Below are positions 1 through 8,537 of a stretch of DNA of 54,436 nucleotides, piece by piece; within the stretch, counting starts at the first letter, position 1; every line of letters starts with the position of its first letter. The stretch lies in NCBI GenBank assembly GCA_949514915.1, contig CATFLP010000047.1, positions 1-54,436 on the forward strand. The letters run 5' to 3'. The notes beneath the pieces are model-generated. The model was not told where the DNA came from. It saw nothing but the letters and a program-made list of their open reading frames with translations, and searched no databases. A program made the translations under genes and the position numbers. This DNA comes from Methanobacteriota archaeon. Lineage in GTDB: Archaea; Thermoplasmatota; Poseidoniia; Poseidoniales; Poseidoniaceae.

Positions 1-1
1 T

Positions 2-2044
2 GCTAAAGCAGTTGCTGACGAAGCCATGAATAAAAAAATAGGTTCTAAATTTTTCAAAAAACATTCAATTTCAGAACTCACTAAAAAGTCTGATTATTGG
101 CTTAATTCACAGGGAAGATTAATTATTCCAATGTACAAAGAAGAAGGCTCAGATAATTATGTTGAAATTAGTTGGGATGATGCATTTAATTTAATAGGGG
201 AAGAATTAAAATCATTAAAATCTCCCAATGAAGCGATATTTTATACTTCAGGTAGGACTAGTAATGAAGCAGCTTTTTTGTATCAATTATTTGTAAGGGC
301 ATTTGGGACGAATAATTTACCTGATTGTTCAAATATGTGTCATGAATCAAGTGGCAGGGGTTTATCAGAAACTATTGGAATCGGAAAAGGCACTGTAACT
401 TTAGATGATTTCGATAAAACATCTTTAGTGATTGTAATGGGACAAAACCCAGGTACAAATCATCCACGAATGCTTTCAGCACTGGAGTCAACGAAAAAGA
501 ATGGAGGGAAAATAATACATGTTAATCCTTTACCAGAGGCTGGCTTAGTCAGATTTAAACATCCTCAGGATTATATGAAATTATCATTTAAATCAACAAA
601 ACTTTCAGATTTACATTTGCCAGTAAAAATTAATGGAGATGTTGCATTAATGAAGGGAATAGGCAAATACTTACTTGAAAAGAAAAACAAGGGCTTACAC
701 CAATTTGATGATGATTTTATAAATAAAAAAACAAACAATTTTAATCAATATATTGAATCTTTAGAAAAAGAAGAGTGGGACTTAATTGTGAGTAGATCTG
801 GTTTAAGTAGGGAATTAATTGAAAGTGCAGGCGAAATGGTCTCGGAATCTGAATCGATAATTATTTGTTGGGCTATGGGATTAACTCAACATGTTAATGG
901 AGTAGATAATGTCAAAGAAACAGTGAATTTATTGCTATTAGGTGGACATTTTGGAAGAGAGGGTGCGGGTGTATGCCCTGTGAGGGGTCATTCAAATGTT
1001 CAGGGTGATCGTACAATGGGTATTTGGGAGAAGCCAAAGGAATCTTTCCTTAAAAAGTTGGAAGATAGATTTAATTTCAAAGCACCTTACAATCATGGGC
1101 ATGATACAGTTTCAGCAATAAAAGCAATGCATCAAGAAGAAATAAAGGTATTTTTAGGATTAGGAGGTAATTTTATTTCAGCAACTCCAGATACAGATTA
1201 TACTGCAAAAGCAATGAAAAACACAAATTTATCTATTCAAATTTCTACTAAATTAAACCGCTCTCATCTTATTACAGGAAAAAAATCATTAATTTTGCCA
1301 TGTTTAGGTAGGACAGAAAAAGACATAATTAACGGTATTGAACAAGTAGTGTCTGTTGAAAATTCAATGGGAGTTGTACATAGGTCAAAGGGTAATCTTA
1401 AACCAGCCTCAAAAAGCTTGAAAAGTGAACCAGATATAATTTCGAATATTGCCAAAAAATCAATATCACAACCAAATAATATTGATTGGGATTACTTAAA
1501 AATTAATTATGATCATATAAGGGATGCCATTGAGGATTGTATTGATGGTTTTGAGAATTATAATGAAAGATTGAGGGAGCCATCAGGTTTTAATTTACCA
1601 AATCCTCCTAAAGATACCCAGTCATTTTCTACAGAGGATGGAAATGCTAATTTTACTGTTACAAAAATTCCAGATAATTCAAATCCAGAAGGTTATCTTA
1701 CTATGATGACTATAAGAAGCCATGATCAATATAATACTACAATATATGGATTAGATGACAGATATAGAGGAATTAAAGGTAATAGGTATGTTGTATTGAT
1801 GAATGAACAAGATATCGAGGATTTAGGATTTAATGTTAATCAAAAAGTAAAAATTATTAGTGATTTAGATGGAGAAAATAGAGTTGTAAATGGTTTTAAG
1901 ATATTAAAATACGAGATTCCAAGAGGTTGTATCGCAACATATTTTCCAGAAGCAAATCCGTTAGTTCCAATTGGTCATGTTGCATTAAAATCTAATACTC
2001 CAGCGTCTAAAAGTATTCCTGTAAGATTAGAATTAATAAACTAA
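2..2044 (+). CDS. YdeP/FdhF-like molybdopterin oxidoreductase, 5'-truncated by window edge
   Basis: Molybdopterin-dependent oxidoreductase of the formate dehydrogenase alpha/YdeP type. The ATG at 26 is unlikely to be the start: the open frame continues upstream to base 2 and those residues (AKAVADEA) match the AKAVAWEAT stretch I recall just before this point in E. coli YdeP, a protein of about 760 aa. Roughly 90 N-terminal residues are therefore outside the window. Visible family motifs include FYTSGRTSNEAAF, the Cys-bearing SNMCHE near ORF residue 105 (candidate metal-ligand region), GQNPGTNHPRML, RGHSNVQGDRT and, near the C-terminus, RSHDQYNTTIYGLDDRYRG followed by TYFPEANPL. The substrate of YdeP-type enzymes is not firmly known, so formate is not implied. 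The family is mostly bacterial, so transfer into this archaeon is plausible. A HesB/IscA gene follows after about 50 bases. Confidence 0.9.
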   Translation, partial: AKAVADEAMNKKIGSKFFKKHSISELTKKSDYWLNSQGRLIIPMYKEEGSDNYVEISWDDAFNLIGEELKSLKSPNEAIFYTSGRTSNEAAFLYQLFVRAFGTNNLPDCSNMCHESSGRGLSETIGIGKGTVTLDDFDKTSLVIVMGQNPGTNHPRMLSALESTKKNGGKIIHVNPLPEAGLVRFKHPQDYMKLSFKSTKLSDLHLPVKINGDVALMKGIGKYLLEKKNKGLHQFDDDFINKKTNNFNQYIESLEKEEWDLIVSRSGLSRELIESAGEMVSESESIIICWAMGLTQHVNGVDNVKETVNLLLLGGHFGREGAGVCPVRGHSNVQGDRTMGIWEKPKESFLKKLEDRFNFKAPYNHGHDTVSAIKAMHQEEIKVFLGLGGNFISATPDTDYTAKAMKNTNLSIQISTKLNRSHLITGKKSLILPCLGRTEKDIINGIEQVVSVENSMGVVHRSKGNLKPASKSLKSEPDIISNIAKKSISQPNNIDWDYLKINYDHIRDAIEDCIDGFENYNERLREPSGFNLPNPPKDTQSFSTEDGNANFTVTKIPDNSNPEGYLTMMTIRSHDQYNTTIYGLDDRYRGIKGNRYVVLMNEQDIEDLGFNVNQKVKIISDLDGENRVVNGFKILKYEIPRGCIATYFPEANPLVPIGHVALKSNTPASKSIPVRLELIN

Positions 2045-2096
2045 GAACTCTGAAATTTATGTAAGGATTTTTAAATGTCAGATGTGAGAGGTTAAC

Positions 2097-2489
2097 ATGT
2101 CAGAGATGGATTGCGATACTTGCCCTTCAACTTCACCTTTACAAGTTGTTATACCTGAAACTAAAGAAATTAGTTTAACTTTAACTCAAAAAGCAAAGAA
2201 TATGCTAATCGGAGTTATGGGTGAAGATTCTGATTCTGCATTACTTGTAGATGTTCTTTCAGGTGGTTGTTCTGGTTACAAATATGATTTGCAAATTATT
2301 GAACCCGTTGAGGGAGATGAGCATTTTGAATTTTTTGTTGATGGAATTCATGTTTATGTACCCAAAACTGCTTCAAGCCTTCTTGATGGTGTTGAAATTG
2401 ATTACGAAGAAAAGTTAATGGGTGGCGGTTTCAAATTAAATAATCCAAATGCATCTAAAAGTTGTGGATGTGGAGAAAGCTTCAGATAA
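2097..2489 (+). CDS. HesB/IscA-family iron-sulfur cluster assembly protein
   Basis: A-type Fe-S carrier/scaffold of about 130 aa. The family's three conserved cysteines are visible: one in GGCSGYKYDL near residue 59 and two in the C-terminal CGCGESF. The core from about residue 24 onward has the usual length. The N-terminus carries an extra short stretch with two cysteines (MDCDTCP), which is not part of the standard fold. The ATG is preceded by a GAGAGG-like ribosome site. It lies just downstream of the Fe-S/molybdopterin oxidoreductase on the same strand, which suggests a role in cluster supply, although co-transcription is inferred only from spacing. Its stop codon directly abuts the stop of the opposing gene at 2490. 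Confidence 0.9.
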   Translation: MSEMDCDTCPSTSPLQVVIPETKEISLTLTQKAKNMLIGVMGEDSDSALLVDVLSGGCSGYKYDLQIIEPVEGDEHFEFFVDGIHVYVPKTASSLLDGVEIDYEEKLMGGGFKLNNPNASKSCGCGESFR

Positions 2490-3593
2490 TTAAGTATCAA
2501 TTTCACTCAATTCTTTGGGTATTTTTGCAAATGGTGCATTGTTTTTTATTTTATTTCTTTCATCTGTATCTATGGGTGTAGGTCCATATTCTATAAATTT
2601 TATAAGGCCCTTTTCACGTAAGAAATAATATGTTCTTGGATTACAAGACTTGATTAGTTTTTCACTGAATTCATCGTGTATGGCTTTTCTTCTTCTTGTT
2701 GCGTGTCCGACTTCAACACCAATCCCTACTAAGGTTGCACTAAATAGGACAATTAGAATTGATAATGAGAACAAAATCAAATCACCCCCTTCCCTGAATA
2801 AGGCGGTAAGATCTCTAATCAAAAGGAAAACTAATCCTATTCCTACTAATGGTTCTAAAAGTTCACGAAAGAATCTTTCTATCGGTATTATTGCTGTCCC
2901 TGCAGGATCTGCAAATACAAATTCTGTATTGATTGCTGTCTTAATAACTCCTAAAATCGAAACTAAAATAAGATATGAAAAAGCAGAAATAAGAATAATA
3001 ATCCAATAATCAAACCCTCTAAATATCCAATGAACAATTAGCCATGCGAATAATCCAAGATAAACTGTCATCAACATTTTACTAAATGCAACAATATCTC
3101 CTCTTAATTCATCTTCATTATTCCTAGGCCTTGGAATGTGTATTAGTTGCCATTTTGAGATATGTTGAAATTGCATAATGATATATGCAAGTAATCCTTT
3201 ACGTATTAGAATATATTCTGCTAAAGAAAGCAATGGTAAAGCAAGTAAGAATAGAGGAGTTGCAAAAAGAAGAACTAATGGAGTGAAGAATAAACTAGGC
3301 AATAATATGAAATGAGGAGTTTTTAGGGGAAATAGGAAATCAGTCTCAATTAATTTCTGACGATCTTTTGGAATTCTTCTTCTTCTAGCCGCTTCATCTA
3401 ATTGATCTCTAAATTGAGTAAGAGAGTACCCTGCATTAACAACTAAACTAAGCAATCTTCTATATTCTTCGTGTTGATAAGAGCCACCAATATATCTTTT
3501 CCAAATAATCCTTATTGGTATTGCAGCTAATATTGGTATGAATAAAATGCCGATTGCCGAAAGGATTTGAACTAGGTCAATCTCACTATCCAT
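2490..3593 (-). CDS. Uncharacterised multispan membrane protein
   Basis: I do not recognise a family. The 367-aa product has a hydrophobic segment at residues about 8-28, a basic soluble stretch with AARRRRIPKDRQK near 70, and then several further hydrophobic segments (roughly 92-135, 170-220, 240-300), giving perhaps seven or eight membrane spans. A charged C-terminal tail of about 60 residues contains an Arg/His-rich patch (GHATRRRKAIHDEF). The pattern of an N-terminal anchor, cytosolic basic loop and paired hydrophobic hairpins is loosely like secretion platform proteins, but no diagnostic motif is visible and I do not assign one. It is transcribed away from the Ni-SOD pair's 3' end on the same strand, about 60 bases downstream of sodX. 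Confidence 0.75.
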   Translation of the reverse strand: MDSEIDLVQILSAIGILFIPILAAIPIRIIWKRYIGGSYQHEEYRRLLSLVVNAGYSLTQFRDQLDEAARRRRIPKDRQKLIETDFLFPLKTPHFILLPSLFFTPLVLLFATPLFLLALPLLSLAEYILIRKGLLAYIIMQFQHISKWQLIHIPRPRNNEDELRGDIVAFSKMLMTVYLGLFAWLIVHWIFRGFDYWIIILISAFSYLILVSILGVIKTAINTEFVFADPAGTAIIPIERFFRELLEPLVGIGLVFLLIRDLTALFREGGDLILFSLSILIVLFSATLVGIGVEVGHATRRRKAIHDEFSEKLIKSCNPRTYYFLREKGLIKFIEYGPTPIDTDERNKIKNNAPFAKIPKELSEIDT

Positions 3594-3653
3594 GTTGCGG
3601 GTTATGGGTTAGTTCATTAAGGAAATAGGTAATTTAAATGATTATAATCGCTT

Positions 3654-3980
3654 TTATACCAAAACTTTACCTTTAAGGTTTTGAGATTTGACATATCCAA
3701 AAGTTTCCGAATCTGTACTTTCTAAGATATTTTTATTGTCACCTTTCATCCAATATCCCTTTTCAATGTCGATATCATCTATTCTTTTTACAATTAGATT
3801 TTTGCCAAATGGATTTTTGAAAAGTACAACATCGCCTACTTTTAACATTTCCAAGGCTTTTTTGCTATAATCTACCCACTTAAATTCACCATTTTTTATT
3901 GTTGGAGACATACTATCTCCTTCAATTGTGATTATTCTTAATTTTCCAGTAAAAAACTTCCAGATTTTTGAAAAAGCCAT
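3654..3980 (-). CDS. sodX: SodX-type signal-peptidase-like protease for Ni-superoxide dismutase
   Basis: Small S24/S26-type serine protease of 108 aa. The Ser box GDSMSPT places the nucleophile at about Ser23, and the Lys of LIVKRI (about Lys65) is the expected general base; MKGDNKN near residue 78 is the third conserved box. It has no strong membrane anchor, unlike a typical type I signal peptidase, and the size fits the maturation protease that trims the pro-peptide of nickel superoxide dismutase. The neighbour makes this assignment strong: the Ni-SOD gene ends 8 bases upstream on the same strand, so the two probably form one operon. A general signal peptidase is the alternative but is less likely. 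Confidence 0.88.
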   Translation of the reverse strand: MAFSKIWKFFTGKLRIITIEGDSMSPTIKNGEFKWVDYSKKALEMLKVGDVVLFKNPFGKNLIVKRIDDIDIEKGYWMKGDNKNILESTDSETFGYVKSQNLKGKVLV

Positions 3981-3988
3981 ATAATCAC

Positions 3989-4447
3989 TTAAGAGGCCCT
4001 AATCCAAGGAACTTCCTTACCTTTTGTAGCCCAAAATAGATTATGGATTTCTTCTATTGCATCCATTAATTCTTGAGCATGAATCACACTAACTTCTACT
4101 TTACATGCGCTGCATAACTTAGCAGCAGTCCAAAATATGTTGTGAATTTCTGGATTTGATTCTAAATGAACAGGTTTGAAATAATCAGTCCAAAGTACCA
4201 ATAATTCATCTTTACATTTTTGTGCTTCTTCTTCTTTTATTGAAGCATACCTGCTCATTGTGTTGATATATGATGCTGAACTGCAATCTGCATCACTTTC
4301 AGATAGATCCATCATTTTTTTTGTCATTGATTGTACAGCTTCTCCCGCAATTCTCGCACTTGCTGGGTCATAGACTCCACAAGGCCCATCACAGTGAGCA
4401 TCTGCCGTTTTTAGAACACTTTTTACTAACTTACTTATTCTTCGCAT
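3989..4447 (-). CDS. sodN: Nickel superoxide dismutase precursor
   Basis: Precursor of Ni-dependent superoxide dismutase (2 O2- + 2 H+ to H2O2 + O2). The nickel-hook motif HCxxPCGxY is present as HCDGPCGVY at residues 18-26, after a 17-residue basic pro-peptide that must be removed to expose His18 as mature residue 1. His1, Cys2 and Cys6 of the hook provide the nickel ligands in characterised enzymes. The rest matches the four-helix family pattern (DPASARI, LWTDYFKP, and IHNLFW near the end). Mature length is about 135 aa, slightly longer than the bacterial enzyme. Gly replaces the usual Leu at hook position 4, and four extra cysteines occur (including LCSAC), which is odd for this enzyme. 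SodX follows immediately. Confidence 0.95.
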   Translation of the reverse strand: MRRISKLVKSVLKTADAHCDGPCGVYDPASARIAGEAVQSMTKKMMDLSESDADCSSASYINTMSRYASIKEEEAQKCKDELLVLWTDYFKPVHLESNPEIHNIFWTAAKLCSACKVEVSVIHAQELMDAIEEIHNLFWATKGKEVPWIRAS

Positions 4448-4524
4448 AATTTGCCCAATCTAATCAACTTATTGAATATTATTATTGTACAAATGTTGAA
4501 GCAGTGGTTGAGATACGAGGTAAT
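4448..4524. promoter_or_regulatory. Divergent promoter region between sodN and the serA-like gene
   Basis: A 77-base spacer between divergent genes contains an AT-only core (gaatattattatt, about 4473-4485). It could act as a TATA element for sodN on the minus strand, about 30-40 bases from its ATG, and possibly also for the plus-strand gene. The ribosome site gaggt lies at about 4516-4520. Assignment is by position and composition only. Confidence 0.3.
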
Positions 4525-5508
4525 ATGAATCATAGAATTGCGGTCACAGATGGCTTGGCAAAAGAAGCAATCTTGTATTTGAGAAAAGAAGAATATGTTG
4601 TAGATGAAGTAAGTTTTACTAAAGATGAAATAAATAAAGGTTCATTATTAGATTATGATGCAGTAATAATACGTAGTGCTACTAAATTAGATAAAAAAGC
4701 AATAGAGGCAAATTCTGGAGGCAAATTGAAAGTAATTTGTAGAGCAGGAGTTGGTGTAGATAATATCGATATTAATGCTGCAACAAATAATGGTATTATG
4801 GTTGTAAATGCTCCCTCATCAACAACTAAGAGTGTTGCAGAATTGACGCTTGGTCATCTTCTTTCCTGCACGAGGCATATTCCTAAAGGTGACAGAATGT
4901 TGAGAGATGGAATTTGGGCAAAAAAAGAATTAAGAGGTAGTGAACTTTTTGGTAAAAACTTAGGATTAATAGGTTATGGGAGAATTGCAAGAAATGTAAG
5001 TAATTTGGCTATTGCATTTGGTATGAATATCCATGCTTTTGATCCATATCTGCCCAATGAAATGTTTGGAGGAATTACTAAACATGAGACTATAGAAGAT
5101 TTATTTTCTAACTGTACCCATATTAGTGTACATTGTAATTTAACAGAAGACACAAGGAATTTAGTTGGTGAAAAATTGATAGATTTAATGCCAAAATTAG
5201 GTGCAGATGGATCAAATTGTGGCAGATACCTTGTAAGTTTATCAAGAGGGGGCATTGTAAATGAATCAGAATTATTTAATTGTTTAAATAATGGTAAATT
5301 AACTTGTGCAGGATTAGATGTTTTTGAAACAGAACCAGTACTAAAAAACAATCTTCTTAATTCTGATAATTTTATTGGCACCCCTCATATTGCTGCTTCT
5401 ACTGTAGAGGCTCAGATAAGGGTTGGTTTAGAATCTGCAAATCAAATAATAAATAGTTTGAATGGTGAGGTGCCTACTAATTTAATTAATAAAGAAATTT
5501 TAGATTAG
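4525..5508 (+). CDS. D-3-phosphoglycerate dehydrogenase-like 2-hydroxyacid dehydrogenase
   Basis: NAD-dependent D-2-hydroxyacid dehydrogenase, most like the catalytic and nucleotide-binding part of SerA, which oxidises 3-phosphoglycerate to start serine synthesis. The Rossmann signature is visible as [12 protein letters not shown] (about residues 149-160). The catalytic triad is seen as Arg in [10 protein letters not shown], Glu in FETEP and His in TPHIAAST. At 327 aa it lacks the C-terminal ACT regulatory domain of long SerA proteins, so serine feedback through ACT is not expected. The ORF track starts at GTG 4504, but I chose ATG 4525 because a gaggt ribosome site sits 4 bases ahead and [10 protein letters not shown] aligns with family N-termini. 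The 3' end overlaps the opposing fchA stop by 4 bases. A different 2-hydroxyacid substrate is possible. Confidence 0.85.
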   Translation: MNHRIAVTDGLAKEAILYLRKEEYVVDEVSFTKDEINKGSLLDYDAVIIRSATKLDKKAIEANSGGKLKVICRAGVGVDNIDINAATNNGIMVVNAPSSTTKSVAELTLGHLLSCTRHIPKGDRMLRDGIWAKKELRGSELFGKNLGLIGYGRIARNVSNLAIAFGMNIHAFDPYLPNEMFGGITKHETIEDLFSNCTHISVHCNLTEDTRNLVGEKLIDLMPKLGADGSNCGRYLVSLSRGGIVNESELFNCLNNGKLTCAGLDVFETEPVLKNNLLNSDNFIGTPHIAASTVEAQIRVGLESANQIINSLNGEVPTNLINKEILD

Positions 5509-6128
5509 TTTAGTTTTTTATCTACGATTTCTAATGTTTTGGCTAAATCTTTAACAATTCTATTTGAAATCTCTGAAACAGATTTTGAAATTTCGGGTTT
5601 ATCTAAACCAAGTAAGTTAATCTTAACATTTAGTAGGGCTCCATTTGAAGCAGCATGTGCTAAAAGAGCAGCTACAGCAACATCGGTAATTGCATTTGAA
5701 TTCCCTTTTTCTGCAAGTATAGGGAGAACTTCAAGTAAATCTGCAGCTTTTTTTGCAGTTTCTAAAGGTATTAATGCAGCATTAATTGTTGCATCTTCGA
5801 TTTCATTTGCTCTAATTCTTTTTTCTTCTTCTGAATTTTTTGGTAATTTCCAAGATTTCATTACATTTTCAAATGATTCAGCATCTTTGTTTGCTAGTTC
5901 TAAAGAATCATGAAATAATGGTATTGCAATTAATTGAATTTTTTCGGCATCTTCCCATCCATCTTTCCATTTTTCTTTACTTATTGTCAAATCACAAACC
6001 ATACAAGTTAGTGCTGCAGCATTTCCTAATGTTATTGCTGCAGCAGAACCACCTCCTGGTGTAGGTGAACTACTTGATAATGCAGTTTGGAATTCTTTTA
6101 CAGTCATTCTTGCATAATCTTCCATCAT
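5505..6128 (-). CDS. Formiminotetrahydrofolate cyclodeaminase / methenyl-THF cyclohydrolase (FTCD_C family)
   Basis: Stand-alone member of the cyclodeaminase family (C-terminal half of animal FTCD; FchA in bacteria). The diagnostic TPGGGSAAA loop occurs at about residues 22-30, followed by the long helices typical of this all-alpha fold. It would convert 5-formimino-THF to 5,10-methenyl-THF plus ammonia, or hydrolyse methenyl-THF. A ribosome site (taaggag) precedes tandem ATGs, the first of which is used here. It lies 9 bases downstream of the glutamate formiminotransferase gene on the same strand, so the two make a split version of the bifunctional enzyme. This pair may feed one-carbon units into folate rather than serve histidine breakdown, since no hut genes are in view. 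Confidence 0.9.
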   Translation of the reverse strand: MMEDYARMTVKEFQTALSSSSPTPGGGSAAAITLGNAAALTCMVCDLTISKEKWKDGWEDAEKIQLIAIPLFHDSLELANKDAESFENVMKSWKLPKNSEEEKRIRANEIEDATINAALIPLETAKKAADLLEVLPILAEKGNSNAITDVAVAALLAHAASNGALLNVKINLLGLDKPEISKSVSEISNRIVKDLAKTLEIVDKKLN

Positions 6129-6137
6129 CTCATCTCC

Positions 6138-7166
6138 TTATTTTGCTGCCCATTCAATTATTCTTTTATTTTTATCAAATAAATCAAGTTTATTTAGCAT
6201 TAAACCATCAACCGCAGAATCAACTAATTCTTCTATAGATGCGCTATCGGGATTATTATGATAAAATTTTCCAGAATCAATTAATGCGTTCAGTGGAATT
6301 AATCCCACTAGTTCTCCAGCAGTCACTTCAAGATTTTGTTTTGCAGCTTCTTTTTTAATTTCTTCAATTATTGTGTGCATCCCTGTTTTGTTATAGTCAA
6401 GCAAATTCATTGAAACTTGTGCTGTCTTTTTGTCATACATCCATCCTGCTGCTTGAAGTTCGGGAAATTTCCCTTTCTTTCTTTTTGGCTTACCAAATTC
6501 ATCTAATATTTTATTTCCCTGATCATCTTTGATTAATACTCCACTAGTTCTTATTAATCCAGCAATTTTATTTGCTTCAGATTTATCATTTGTATTTAAA
6601 TTGACATTATAAGCAATTAATACGGAACGTGCTCCTGTAGCAGTGGCGCCAGATTTAGGTACAAATTTTTGTGGACCTTCATCTGGAATCCATTCATTTT
6701 CCATAATTTTTTGATTTAATCCTTCATATTCTCCTTTTCTAATATTTGGAAGTAGAATTCTTTCTGGAGATTTTGCAGCTTTTGCATATAAATATACAGG
6801 AATTTGCATTTCATTACCAATTTTCTTTGCAAATTCTTCTGCTAATGATACGCATTCATTCATTGTCGAGTTATTGATTGGAATGAAGGGTACAACGTCA
6901 ACAGCACCCATTCTTGCATGTTCGCCAGAATGTTTGGTCATGTCTATTAATTCAATTCCCTTTTTTGCACAATTTATTGCGGCTTCCAAAACACTTTTTG
7001 GTGAGCCTACAAATGTAATTACAGTTCTATTGAAATCTTCACTTGAATCTACATCTAGGAGAGTAACTCCCTTTACATGATTAATTGAGTTACAAATTTC
7101 TTCTATCGTTTCAATATTTTTCCCTTCACTGAAATTAGGGACACACTCAACTAATCCTTCGTTCAT
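6138..7166 (-). CDS. Glutamate formimidoyltransferase
   Basis: Transfers a formimino (or formyl) group between N-formiminoglutamate and tetrahydrofolate; equivalent to the N-terminal half of FTCD. The N-terminal VPNFSEG (residues about 9-15), the active-site region HSGEHARMGAVDVVP near 80-95 and the later SMNLLDY and GELVGLIP stretches are characteristic. At 342 aa it contains both the N-terminal and C-terminal subdomains of the transferase. An AAGGAT ribosome site lies five bases before the ATG. The cyclodeaminase follows after 9 bases, so the operon encodes both activities as separate polypeptides. The gene lies 37 bases downstream of PAN on the same strand and could share its transcript. 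Confidence 0.92.
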   Translation of the reverse strand: MNEGLVECVPNFSEGKNIETIEEICNSINHVKGVTLLDVDSSEDFNRTVITFVGSPKSVLEAAINCAKKGIELIDMTKHSGEHARMGAVDVVPFIPINNSTMNECVSLAEEFAKKIGNEMQIPVYLYAKAAKSPERILLPNIRKGEYEGLNQKIMENEWIPDEGPQKFVPKSGATATGARSVLIAYNVNLNTNDKSEANKIAGLIRTSGVLIKDDQGNKILDEFGKPKRKKGKFPELQAAGWMYDKKTAQVSMNLLDYNKTGMHTIIEEIKKEAAKQNLEVTAGELVGLIPLNALIDSGKFYHNNPDSASIEELVDSAVDGLMLNKLDLFDKNKRIIEWAAK

Positions 7167-7203
7167 GTGCTATCCTTGTAAAAATAGTCTTTGAATTATT
7201 TGC

Positions 7204-8439
7204 TTACGCGTATAAGGAGTTTATTTTTTCATTTTCTGCATTCTTTCTCATTTTTTCAGTAATTTTTAATGCTGCAGTAAAATCTTTTGCTAGAACTTTT
7301 TCCCTCCGATCTCTAATCGCTTCCATTCCTGCTTCGACACACATAGCCTTAATGTCTGCTCCACTAAATCCTTCAGTTGCTGCAATGATGTTTTTTATGC
7401 TCAATTTAGAAGAGTTCATATTTTCTATATTTATTTTGAAAATTCCTTTACGTGCTTCTTCATTAGGTAGAGGTATTTCAATAATCCTGTCAAATCTGCC
7501 CGGTCTTAATAGTGCGTCATCTAGTATATCAGGTCTATTTGTAGCAGCAATGATTTTAACAGAATCTAGTGGGTTAAAACCATCTAATTCAGCTAATAGC
7601 TGCATTAATGTTCTTTGAACTTCTCTATCTCCACTTGTAGCTGTATCAAGTCTTTTGGCGCCAATTGCGTCTATTTCGTCAATAAATATTATTGCAGGTG
7701 CTTTTTCTTGTGCCAATGCAAATAATTCTCTAACCATACGCCCACCTTCTCCTATGTATTTTTGAGCTAACTCGCTACCCACAAGTTGAATGAATGTAGC
7801 ATCTGCATTTGCAGCTACAGCTTTTGCAATCATTGTTTTGCCGCAACCAGGTGGTCCTGTAAGAAGGACACCTTTAGGTGGTTTTATTCCTACCTTTGAA
7901 AATAATTCTGGCATTTGTAATGGAAGTTCAATCGCTTCTCTTAGTAATTTAATCTGTTCATCTAAGCCTCCGATTTCCTCAAATGTAATTGTTGGTTTAT
8001 CTCCAACTTCAGCACCCGTAACTAAAGGATCCCATCCATCTTGAAGAACATCAATTATTGCTAATGTATCTTGATTAAGAGTTACTCTTGCTCCTGGTTT
8101 AAGTTTATTTTCTGGAATTGCAGGGTTTACTGAAACTTTGAATACAGTACCATTACTGCTCCTTACTATTCCCGTTTTTTCAGAAATCATATCTTGCAAG
8201 TGTCCAATTATAAGAGGTGGGCTTCTAAGTGAATTTACTTCATCTTCTAGTCTATGTGCAATTTTCCTGATTCCATCAAGGTCTCTTTCTAATTGCATTT
8301 TTTCAGTTGTAAGCCGCTGAACATTTTCATGCAATTCTCTAAATTCTGTCTGTAATTTTATCATGTCATCTTCGGCTTTTCTTGTATTGTCATTACCGCC
8401 TGGCCGTAAAACATCCCCATCTGATGTCATAGTACTCAT
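7204..8439 (-). CDS. pan: Proteasome-activating nucleotidase (PAN)
   Basis: AAA ATPase cap that unfolds substrates for the archaeal 20S proteasome. The architecture is complete: an N-terminal coiled coil at about 22-72, an OB-like domain at about 75-150, and the AAA module with Walker A GPPGCGKT (about 195-202), Walker B FIDEIDAIG and the second region of homology ending in RPGRFDR. The protein ends in Leu-Tyr-Ala, which satisfies the hydrophobic-Tyr-any (HbYX) tail that docks into proteasome alpha pockets. Its partner psmA is in the same window at about 49.1-49.8 kb. An AAGGA ribosome site precedes ATG 8439; a second in-frame ATG lies three codons in. Confidence 0.96.
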   Translation of the reverse strand: MSTMTSDGDVLRPGGNDNTRKAEDDMIKLQTEFRELHENVQRLTTEKMQLERDLDGIRKIAHRLEDEVNSLRSPPLIIGHLQDMISEKTGIVRSSNGTVFKVSVNPAIPENKLKPGARVTLNQDTLAIIDVLQDGWDPLVTGAEVGDKPTITFEEIGGLDEQIKLLREAIELPLQMPELFSKVGIKPPKGVLLTGPPGCGKTMIAKAVAANADATFIQLVGSELAQKYIGEGGRMVRELFALAQEKAPAIIFIDEIDAIGAKRLDTATSGDREVQRTLMQLLAELDGFNPLDSVKIIAATNRPDILDDALLRPGRFDRIIEIPLPNEEARKGIFKINIENMNSSKLSIKNIIAATEGFSGADIKAMCVEAGMEAIRDRREKVLAKDFTAALKITEKMRKNAENEKINSLYA

Positions 8440-8504
8440 GCTTTCCTTATCTTAACCTACTTCAACTTATTCACGTTTTTTTTGATAATTTGTTGTTTTT
8501 AAGG

Positions 8505-8512
8505 GATATAAT
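8505..8512 (+). promoter_or_regulatory. Putative TATA box for the MBF1-Tsr3 operon
   Basis: The octamer gatataat lies 26-33 bases upstream of the MBF1 ATG at 8538 and is preceded by a purine stretch (aaggg) that could serve as a BRE. No convincing ribosome site exists before this ATG, so the spacing suggests a leaderless or nearly leaderless archaeal transcript. Confidence 0.4.
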
Positions 8513-8537
8513 CAAAAGCCCCTGATATTACAACTTC

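Noticed and set aside
26-28. ATG start for the YdeP-like gene given by the ORF track
   Set aside because: Eight in-frame upstream residues match the family, so the true start lies before the window.
2650-3009. 119-aa plus-strand ORF
   Set aside because: It lies wholly antisense to the multispan protein at 2490-3593, which has stronger codon and hydrophobicity patterns.
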